Shown one piece after another: positions 48,601-60,600 of a stretch of DNA of 64,000 nt. A program made the position numbers and the translations under genes. The DNA is from Apoderus coryli (lineage: Eukaryota; Arthropoda; Insecta; Coleoptera; Attelabidae), in NCBI GenBank assembly GCA_911728435.2, contig OU452210.1, positions 15,112,442-15,176,441 of the forward strand, in the 5' to 3' direction. How positions within the stretch are numbered: the first letter of the stretch is position 1; every line of letters begins with the position of its first letter. The notes beneath the pieces are model-generated. The model was not told the DNA's origin. It saw only the letters and a program-made list of their open reading frames with translations, and did not search any database.

Positions 48601-51600
48601 AAATGGATAATTAGTACAAGATAATGTAATCTTTCAACATAATTTTTTCCTCATATATTTTTCTAGTAAACAAATGGAGTGACAACCGCAGCGTGTTATG
48701 AATAAATTATAGCCAATCTCTTTACTATTTATAATTTAATAATTCTACACGTAAGTGTTAAAAAATTACCTATACATCCGGTGAATGAAAGATAACTTTG
48801 TATATACAGGATTGATTATTCACAATAATCGACATACGAGGATCAGTCAGTAATTAAAGAGCAGCAGAAGGTGCGTAATATCATCACCAAATTTTAACTT
48901 TTTTTAATATTTAAATAACTATACAGAATTAAGTGCTATGAGTTATATATATATACGCGACATCATGGCAAAATATTTAACAAATTTACATATTTGTACT
49001 GGCAAAATTCCGACCGATTTGACTGGAATTTTAATTTGAATTATAGTTGTTTGTAAAATGAACTTGAATAGTTATGTTATTATTATTCATTAACATAAAT
49101 TCTATTATTTTTATATTTCGAGTTTTAAATTAAATTCTACTTTTATATTTTTAAACAATATAAGAGCATCGTTTGCATAACTATGTAGTTTATATTTATA
49201 CAAGCCGATATGTAACCAATTCAAGTAAATTATCTATCATATTTTTGCATGTAGGTATTAAACCAAATATTAATTGTTGAAATAAAGATACGAGATGTAT
49301 TCACACCACTCGCAAATTGTGTTTAAATAATATTATTAGAATAATCTATAAATAAAACCAGTGATGTAAGTACCTGGTAAAAATGCAGAAATTAATGAAT
49401 ATTTAAGTAGTCTACCGCGTCAGGTGTAGAATATGGAAATTATTATACACAGAAGTAGGTATAGCCTGTTTGGTATCGCTACGTTAATTTTATGTCATAA
49501 CAGAAATATATATATCTACTATTTCAAGACATAAATGTTACCGATAATGTGCAAATTCCTGCACTATTTATATATATATATACAATTTTCTTAACTAAAC
49601 ATGAAATGAATATGCAGTGTTCTTGGTCAGAGAGTTTTGAGTGTACTTCCGTGGTATTCCCACATAGGTCACACCCAAGGATTTCAACACCATTTGATAA
49701 ACACAAAAATATATTTACTATCATTGCTATTTCAGTTGTTAATATCAAAGCTATATGAAGTCGATTAATAATGAAACTAGGACCAGTATTTCTTCCGTTC
49801 ATTACGAAGATAGAAGGCTGACGTTTGCTCCTTAAGCATCTAATTATAAACTATACTTTGATTACTATTTAATTTGATTATATTAAAACAAACGATATGC
49901 AATAAGAAACAACGAAAATATATTAAACTTTGTATCAAACAATACACTCTTTTCTCATACATCTTTATCAGACAAGCAACCAACAACGAATGTCCTATTA
50001 TACGTTGATAGTCACGCAAAACCCAAAAAAGTATTACTCATGACTATCAGTAAAATACGACATATACAAATCTTATTTTATTGAATTTCTTTCTGAACAT
50101 AAACGCTTTTATTATTTATTTCTTATAATATAATTGCTTATATAATATTAGTCGGATTTATACCTCGACTAAGCAAAATATATGGAAATCATCTGTTTCT
50201 CAATGATATATCAATTTTGAAGTAGGTAATGAGATATTACTGTGATATTATGAACTGCATTGTGCCATTTTATAATCTTTTGACCCTTGCTTGATCTAAA
50301 ACATTTAAACTTCGTGCTAAAACATACTGTAGAATAGTAATACCACTAAACACAATAATCAAATAATAAAATGCCTTGAAGTTGTTTAGCCTAGTCGATT
50401 GAGCTGGCATATTTTACTATTTCTTTGATACTATGATAACCTGCAGCCGATTGGAATTTACACTATAGGGGTACACTTGCAATGAGTAAACTAAAAACAG
50501 GTTTAACAGCATTTATCAGTTTCATATAGTTGATATACCTTTTTTTTAAGTTACATAATTTATGCGAAAGAAAGTCGAGAATTATGCGCTTAAAATACTT
50601 TTTATTTAAAAAACCATAATAATAGTTACTTGTTGTTGTTATTGGCATATTGATAAATATCTCATTGGATAATAAAGACATAACATGCCTAAACCAGGGG
50701 CAAATTGCAGTAAAGAGCATTATTTAAAATTCTTATCAAAAACATCAAGTTGACATTAATTTAGGTTTGTTCAAATATAGAATAGAAAGTTAACTATTTG
50801 GAAATTAGAATTCAATATACTAATACTGTGCAGTGTATTATCTTCTTGAGATCTTACATCTATAACAATATGTAGGTATATATAAATTTTAATAAATTAA
50901 CATTTTTTAACCGCATCGCATAATCAAATCGATTATAATAAGTTATCACATTGCAATTTAACATCTAGCGGAACTGTTTTACAAATAATCTAGTTTTCTA
51001 GTATTAATATAGCTATCCATAAATTTTAAATTTCATTAACAGCGGCGAGTGAGATAATGTAAAAAAATCAAATGAATGCAAATAAATGAAATAAACGCGA
51101 TTACTTTACAAGATTTTAATTGGGAAAAGGTTTTTTCAATTCGATTCCCATGGTACCTATTTATTCAGAATGTAAGTAAATAGGTATATGGGAGCTCTAA
51201 TTTAGATTGGTATCAGAAAATTCTTGTTTAGACTGAGAAATATTATCGATACAATACCATTATGTTTATAGTATAGCATTTCCAGTAAGTACTTAGCACT
51301 TTTTAACTAATTTACTTCTACTTTCTTTCATCGTCCTAATAAGGTATTTAAGTCTCTAGAGTTTTATGTAAATCTGTATTGTATTTGGATATATTTTATT
51401 CGTTCCTTTCACAAATAAATCATTCTATTTAAATAAGTATAGAACGGTAGTAGTATGTCATTTTGATATTTCATCTTTCACATCTTTTCTTATAATAAAA
51501 TCACCAAATTATCCAGATCAACTCGGCAAGTTGTGGTTTTGGGACGCTAAACCATTATTGATATTAGTTTCAAGTTATTAAAATATCCAGAAGTTCCAAT

Positions 51601-54600
51601 TGGAAATCGTATTTACTATTAAATTAAGTATAATTTCAACATAACATGTTTTTCAAGTTGGTACTAAGAATTAATTTCACTAACGATTGCGTTTTGTGTA
51701 CTATATGAGACACAATAGTTGTTACGTTTTTCATCATAAATACAATTTATTATACATGTTCTCAGTATTTATTTGCATCTAATACTTGCATCTCAACAGA
51801 ACCGCGATACAATACACGATAATATTATGTCTATAAATTATAATGTTATGACTGAATGAATTGTCTATGGGTTGTACTTTGGCTGGAATATTTCTAAATA
51901 TCAACATATATGCAACATAATTGAATTCAAATTCCACAAGTGTAATAAATATCTTGTTACACAGAGACCAATTTGTTCCCAACCTCGTAAGTCTCATTCG
52001 ATTTTCAACCGAGGATAAATTACCATATTTGATTAGATTTTGACAGCAGTCATTTCAACTCATTTTTAAAATACTTCAAAATATCAAATGTCCTGGAAGT
52101 TTATTTAATTTTACACACTGTTTCTGTCACTTTGGCAGTTCAAAAACAACCCTGTTTGGCATTATCATTATTTACCTATAGGAAGAGAAATATACCTTTC
52201 GCTTTGCAATGCTATATTTTGATGAAAAATTATGGACAAAGAGAAATTTCCTTAAATGCTTGAAGCATATATACATGCATGCAGTACTAGTGATTTTTAT
52301 TTGCCTATTTGTGATCATCTACATAACTGGTAATAAAATATAACGACTGTAACAATATATGTATCATTATTATTGCTTTACCAATTATTATTACCCATTT
52401 CAATATCAATAACGAAGACAAAACGTTGCCTTGTTCACATATATTATTCCTAATAACATATCAATGTTATAGAGAAATCAAAAAAATAGGAAATTTCACC
52501 AAAGCCCATGGGCACCAGAAATTGTTGTTCGTAAACCAAAAACGTACATTTCATTATTTGCTATGACAATGGTTTGGAGCTAGTTTTGCCTATTTTAAAT
52601 CAAATTTCTTTAGATATAGAATTATTTCTAGGCAGCATAAACCGATCATTTTCCTTTTAGTTATAAAATAGAGAAGCTAAGAATGAAATAAGAACACTAT
52701 TGTTGGTCAAATTTGCTTACTAATATTTTTCAAGTAAATTTTACATACCTTTGAAATTAATAATTTTCGCTTGTCTTTTATTTACGTAATTAACAAAACA
52801 TAATATTGTGACGAATTCCACCTGGGATTTTTCTCTATTTTTCTAAAATCCTATCCACCGTTGAGCCTTTTGAGGCAATATACAGTAATGTTCGTTTATA
52901 AAATATATAATAAGGGCCAAAAATTTCGTTGTTTCAGGATTTTCCATAATTTTCTTTGTTTTCGAAATTATTCTTGATTCATATTATCATTAACTATAAT
53001 AGGGTTTCTCTATGACACCCCCTTATTCCCCTATACTAAATTCCTGGATACGCCAATGATCAGAATACTTATGTACAACATGTTATTCTTGAAAGAGTTT
53101 CAAATATATTCCACACGGTCTCAAGGACCTCTGTACATTCTCTGCTCTTAGAGCAGCTCCGTAATATTCACCACGATAGGCTCTATTCTTACTAGACACG
53201 CGTAAATTATGGTCAGTACTTCTGCATCATGCATTTATCATCATATAATATGCTATCCACGCAATACAAACGATCTTATTAAAGTTTCATTTAGCTAGTC
53301 GGCAGTTTTTTTTGTTTTTTTTTCGCTCACATCCTACTGTTGTAAAAGCATAACAAGTAACAATACTAATTGGAGTTGTTCAACTGTAATGAAGTATGTC
53401 TGATGCTAAATGAATTATAGACGAGGTAGGGTTTTTAGTTAGCTGGAAAAATAAATTAAAATTTGTAATTAGTTTGTACACAATCAGGGTGGATTGCAAT
53501 ATCGATATTATAGTATAGTGAGTAATCCACATCGTTTCATTTTTCAAACATAATGCTGCTCAAGGTAGGTAAACATTGTTCTAACGCATAGGCTGAATAT
53601 TCTCCATTCAGTCACGATTTAGACCTCATCATAGACAAAAGCTTTTGGTATTTGAGTCACGATTTTTTTTGGTCAAGTTTACACTATGAGAGAAGGGAGA
53701 GTGGCGAATTCTGACGAGTTTCGTAGAGGTGTGCTTCAGAGTTCAATCTTGAGACCACTTTTCTTTTCTATATACACGTTTATCATTGCTTGAAAGAACT
53801 TCATTATCTTCATCCTTGAATACAGTGGTTCTTCGGGATCGCTATTTGGCATTCATTGGGAATACAATCACAATGCTTTCGTATCTCCAAGCTTTGTATA
53901 CATAATTTATGAGGTTAGACATTGACTTTATATTAATGTATCTGTGTTTTTATCTGTTTCAGAAACAAAGCTTTTCAAGAAAATTTAAGACTGAACGCCA
54001 AGAGAACTTAGAAGTTATCAAGCACTAAACGTAGATATAGTCAACTTGTTACAATGCCTGTGGGAATAAGTAAGTAAATAATTAAATAAAATTATGACCA
54101 TTAAAATCATATTTCTAATATTAATTAATAGCGAAAATTCCATCTAATATAAATGATATTGTTTATAAAACGTTATAATTCTCTCAGTTTTCTTTGTTTC
54201 AAGTAAAATTAATGACACGTACAGGTCATTTTACCTGGCTAAGTGTAAAAAATAATTATACAATCGCAATATTTTATTCTCATATTAATAATTAAGCTTA
54301 ACTGTACTCGGCGGAAGTAAGACCTGCTTAATTATTAAGTTTTATTTTTAATTGCGACCAGACAGAGCACGTATTAAGCATTTATATTTTGGTTTTCGTG
54401 TGATTAAAAAAAAAAAACAGTGGTTGCGTGATTGTTGGGTATAATGGTGACCCCAAATTTCTACACCCCCTGAGACTTAAACGAATAAATTATATTGATA
54501 TAGCTAAAACTACGCGACGACGGTGATACAGGAGGACCTTCAGGAAGCTAACTAGAAAACTACGGAATAGAATAACGAATTATTTTTTACTATGCTAGGT

Positions 54601-57600
54601 CTGTCAGGTGCTATCACAACTGATAATTTCACAGTTTCATCGATAAACTGTGTTTTTTTTATTGAAAAATCTTCGGATCATCTCCCTGTAAGATTTCCAT
54701 TGACCGTAATCGCGTTTTCAAAAAAATTGGGTCCGATGATTCCTCTGGACCACAAACCACACCAAACCGTAACTTTTTGTGAATGTAATGGTTGCTCGAA
54801 GATAACTCTTGGATTCTCTTACATTACAAATGAAATGTAGCCATCTTTTTGTGCGCGAAAAAATCTTAATTAGGTCAAATTAACATTGAACTAAAAAGAA
54901 TTCTTTGGTTTTTTACTTTTGAAGTTTGATTTTGAATGCAAATTTACTGTCGTTGCTCAGCCCAGATTACAAGCGTGGGATTTGGGGCTGCAGTACTAAT
55001 AGTGATGCCGGTCGACCTTTTGACAACGATCGACGGTTCGTTTCTCCTTTGTTCAATAAGCTTTGTCCGGACGCTCGCTACTAGAACTAGAGTCCATTAT
55101 ATTCTGAGATATTCACTTATTATAGCCCTTGCTTGAGATCATCAATCAATATATTATATATGGAATTGTCCTTACTCAGGGTCAATAAAAGTGATTGCAT
55201 ACCTTCAATGTGAAATTGCTGCCTATTACCTCTGGTAATTCTCATAGAAACGATGACAATGACAAAAATCCAAAAATATATAAATAAATTTAAAAGCCGT
55301 TAGATGTGAATGGAAATATGGGATTTTATTTAATAGCCTAACACACATTTTGTTGTACATACTTAGTTGGAAAAAATCATTGACACGTTTTATATATTCA
55401 GATATAATGCGTGACAGACAAAGTTGTGTGAAAATATTGGCTATTTAAATATTTTGTATACCGTAATATTCAATTTCAAATGAATGTTGTTTGTTTGCTT
55501 GCAAGTTGAGACATCTCAATAATACTACAAGAAGAATATAAACTGGTTCTAAAGAAGTCCGGGATTCGATTACTTAGACGGGTTGACCAAAACCTTTGCT
55601 TTTGTTAAATTAGAATTTTATGATACATACGATACCTACCTATGTCGGTTATACCGGTAGATTTTTTTTAGTTTTTCATTACATATTAATACATAGTTCT
55701 CTTTTCATGTTACACTGAGCTTTTAAAATTTAATTACGAAGCAGGTATTTATTTTCGCTGAATATATTCAATCAAATTAAATTCCTTTTCAAATGGTAAG
55801 GTTTTCGAACAAAGGAAGTTTCTAGAGAAACATTAAAATCATATTCAGTACGGGCTATTTCTTCACATTAAAATCGTAATAATCTGAAATTTAGTTCATA
55901 ACTATAAAACGTTTGTTGTTTATTATAAAATTAAGTTACAGGAAAAAGATAAAGGCGCAAAATGTAAATATGACATAGAAGCAAATAGTATTTATTTATA
56001 TAAATTGAGGAAGGTTATTACTATGCTTTTCTAATTAGACCACGTAGTAAGTACTCTGCTAAATCTATTTCTGACAAGTGTGAAGAAATATTTTATGGAT
56101 TAATCATTATAGATACTATACACTGTACAGATTGTATTGTTCTTTTTATAAAACTACTTATTATAGTTAAGCTAAATTTAACTTGAAGTGTTGTACTATA
56201 TTTATCTATACTGGATAAGCAAGCAATGGCGTTATGCATGAATTTGTAGGGTATCTATTTAGTGCAATTTCAGGTCAGTTAATTTTATCTTTGTGAAATG
56301 TTATGTTGACATAATTAATAATAATAAACACAGCGAGATCTACCGAAGTTTCTACTTTTAAGTGCGTTAGTTACTGCTAGGTAAATGTTACCTAATCCCA
56401 CAATCCTTGTCAAGTATATTACATACACGATTTGACCTAAAATGTACTCTCCATACGGAATATAAAATACAGTACGACTGAATAAAATAAAATAATATAT
56501 CTGCTAGGCAAATGTTCAGCCTTAGGTCATCCACCAGGGAGTAAAATGACAACCATACGAAGAGGCATACCTGAAATGTGATCGAACTAACCGAGATTAG
56601 CATCCAAATACACTAACCAAGAACTAATTGATTGATGAAATAGGCACAAAACGGCAAGTAACAGTTGTTTTCAATGAGATCTTTGGGGAATACCAGAGTA
56701 ACCACTATAGGTCTTAAGATTAACACTATCGAAGGCCTTGGAGAATCTGGAAATAATCATGTAAATTACACAAGAATAATAGTAAAGGATTTCTCACACG
56801 TTTGTGTTCTGAAAACTGATATCTGTTCAGGAGAACCAGGATTTATGGGAACATCATAGTTGTGGCTGACCGCGAAGTTCCTCATAACTTCGTGGAAAAG
56901 ATTCGGTAACGGGGGTAACGGCAGAGATATTTATTCTTACTATAAATGGATTTTCGATGAAAACAAGCAGATTTGATCAAAAAAATGAAATTATAAAAAC
57001 TACACGTACACGATTGCACTTTGACATTAGACAGTATGCAATCAAATAAGCATCTTAATTTCTTTAAACATTTACTTTGAATAACATAAAACTATACTCG
57101 AGACAGAAAAGTCTGGTGCACGCTTTATTTAGCAGAAAATAAATATAAATTGGCGAGTCGCTAGAGAACAACAGGAAAGTGAAATAAGCAACACAGTCGG
57201 AGACAGGGCTTTGAAATCAGAAAATTTCTTGCGACCATGTCGAATTTATTAGCAGTACATATCCTGTTTCCAATTATTCTTGTTTTATGATGTTTTGAAA
57301 GGCATTAGCAAAATGCAAATACGAATGGAATTAAATTTGAGCTTGTGTAGAGTTATTTATAAATAGTCCATTTCATTTAAAAGATGGTATAGAACATCAT
57401 TCTCGAACAATTTTATATTAATAAAAGGCAAACATTTCCATACATTGATCTATAGACCTGATTTTTTGCTGATATACAATTCCTGACAGCTTACGCCCAA
57501 ATCGAAAAAAATCATAGCAGACCCCAGTTCAGCTAGCCTCAATTGTCAGTGAACTTTGAGGATTGATTACCTGAAATGTAGATATTTTTTTGCGGAAATA

Positions 57601-60600
57601 TCGATACAATATTATTAGGGTCACTCATGGGTTAATATTCAGTAACAAATTGTTAATGGTAAATACAAATTGTCACACCCTGTACTAAAAATATAATTTA
57701 TTGCGGCTTGTACTGTATTTACGTTATATGGGCACGTTTCTCTCCTACAGGGCTAATCCACGTTTATTTATTTTTTGTTTTGTAATGTATTATTGCCAAG
57801 GATATTGAAAAAGAATATTCAACATCCTTAGGTATAGCATAGACGGTCTGGTTGCTTACTTATTTGAAAATAGAAACCACCCGTGTATATGTACGTGATT
57901 TACAGATAAAACGGTAAAATAAATTTCATCTAAAAACATTTTAATTGTTATTTTAATAGATTTCACATAGGTATTTACTATTTGACCTTTGACACTAAAA
58001 GTAAGTTTGTTGAAAACTTAATCAACTATGGGTTATCCATAATTTACCATTGTTTTCATTTTTTTTATTTTAATTTAGACTTTCTCAGTGTCTGAATAGA
58101 TTAATTCTCTATTCTTTCTCCAGCTAAAGCGGAAATACAAAACAAATGTCTTCAATTTTTCGTTATACAAATATTTTTGGTGTAAAAGGTAACCTCACTC
58201 CCACGAATTTGATAGTATTAGAAGTAAACTGTTTAACTCCCCCTGTATAAAAGTTTGTTTCTTAAGGGTGCGGGCGTCAGGGGAATTATCATATACCTAC
58301 TCAAATAACAAGTATAGATATTATTGGATCACCTTACTTATAACTTTCACTATAGTTAAATAAAGTGTTTTAGTATCAGATAACAAATTGATCAATGGTA
58401 TTTTAAACACTTAATTGTGTCCAGATCAGATATTCCAGTATAATGTAAACATTTGAGAGCTACGTACGTATTAATATTGTACCGAACTTTCAAACGAAAT
58501 TATTATTATAGTTGTATGAAATTCAGATACCTTGATATTATTGCCGTTCCACGAAAATTGAAAATTAATTCAGTAGGTATTATTATTGATCATTATTTTT
58601 TGAACTTTAACATATGCATTTTCTATAATATGTTTCAAGGAACGGACACAGCATTATTATGTAATGACTAACTAAACTCCTTTAAATTTGCATATATTTT
58701 TGTTAAAATACATTAGTACCATCTTCAGTTTTATAAGTTCAATCTTCTCAGTAGAAAATGGGATTTTCAGCTTGTAACTTACAGTTCATCTGCCTCAAAC
58801 TTGGGGCTACTCTACTCAACTAATATTTTTATTTAATTAGATGTAAAATATATGGGTGTGTAATTCGATCAGAAACTGATATTTAGGTTTAGATCTGAAC
58901 TCGATGATGCCTCTCTGATTTCTCATACATTTTTTTCTATCCAGCATTTCGTGAGACACTTTGAATATATATTTACACTTGAACTTCTGTAATGTTCTTA
59001 AATGTTTGAAATATTTTCACAAAACAGAAATAGATGTTGTTGCATTCCTCTCGCTACACCAACTATTCCATAGAGTGGAGACTCAACAAACAATTTCTTT
59101 TTATTTTCCAAGTTATTAATAAAATGTGTACAGGATGCTGCTGATGAACCTGAAATTAGAAACACGGTGCCGTTGTCGTCGCGGCGTTTCTTATTACATG
59201 GATGATCATATAAAATATTAATTCTTGATGATCGATAGAATTATTGCAATTTTGCAGATGTTTATGTTTTATTTTTAGCCTCAAGGAGAAATTTATTATT
59301 ATAACTTGTTGCTACAGTCTTCGAATGCTAATAAAGCTTGTGACGAGGTATTTATATAAGTCTTTAACCTAACTATGTCTTAGCCACGAGCAATGGCGTA
59401 GGTAAGGGGGACGATCTTCTTTCATCTACGCCACAGTGAAACACTTCCTATAATTTATACAGAATTAAACATACTGTGCCACTTATTTTGCAGACTAAGT
59501 ATGTTTTATAATATAAGGTGTTACGAGATTATTTTCAACAAATCTCTTAAATATAATAATTATAATTTATAATAAATATACAGCATCAAAAATTGCAAAT
59601 AGTTGTGCCTGTATAACTAACAAAATGAGGTAACAAAACAAGACTTTAAAAGTCGAAAGTTTGCCCGTCAAACACATGAATGATCGTCAGTGTGAATAAT
59701 AATCTTTATTATGTCTAACAGGCTTACGCCCAATTACAAGACAAAACATATTATGCATAAATTATCCAGAAATATAAAAAAAAAACACAAAAATACAAAA
59801 AAAAATATATATGACAATGGTATAAATTAATTATTATAAATTAAATTAAATACACGTGAAAGATTAGAACCGTCATCACCAGCAATGATACAGAAAAACA
59901 TCTACAAATGGACTGACCTTAAATACTCTCCCAGTTCCCGTTTAAAGGAGGAAACACTTCCGCCGAAATAATTTACATGTCTATTTAAGAACCAACCGTT
60001 ACATAGCGTGCAAGCCCTTGTCAGTGGTGTTTTCCCTTCATAATTGTGGCGAAATCGGGGTGGTTGAAATAAATAGGGGTTACGAGAATGGTACTGAGGG
60101 GCGTTAAAATTTAATTGCGAAAGAAGTCGGGGGCAGTCAATCAGAGAATTGATCAGTTTAAATAGAAATAGTTGATAACTGAACACTCGCCGGAATTCGA
60201 GAGAATCGACATTAAATCTGTCGAGCAGCTGTCTATGTTCGATACCTCGTGAAGGAAAATGACCATCAATTCTATAACAAAGATGCTTTAAAAATTTGCG
60301 TTGTATTTTCTCAAGCTTGCTTCTAACTAGTGCATAGTAAAGGGTGATAAGACAATCGGTGTTCTCAAATCCCGAAGTAACTCTCAGTATAAACCCCAAA
60401 CTACGCAGAGCACAGCCACATATATCCGTTATATGATCATTGAACGATAGATCTGAATCCACTGTGATCCCAAGATCCCTGGTAAGCACACATCTAGCTA
60501 AGGAAGCACCGTATATCCGATAATCGAATTCATGTGGACTGCGGCATTTAGACATTGATAAACATTTGCATTTGCTGATATTCAGTGGTAGATTGTTTTC

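Larger units (their letters stand above)
39718..53689. other. Very long first intron, no certain gene
   Basis: Fourteen kilobases of AT-rich sequence with simple repeats (for example AAT units at 39627-39645, TA units near 49565) and isolated TACAGGGTG-type ends (44264, 46629). Open frames are short and without motifs. Two local structures, at 43363-43419 and 44280-44481, are listed separately. Confidence 0.5.

Noticed and set aside
49524..49802. Hydrophobic 92-codon frame resembling a receptor fragment
   Set aside because: No receptor motif or splice sites can be identified; hydrophobicity follows from AT-rich codons.
54936..55136. 66-codon open frame in a GC-richer patch
   Set aside because: No recognisable motif on either strand; possibly decayed transposon sequence.
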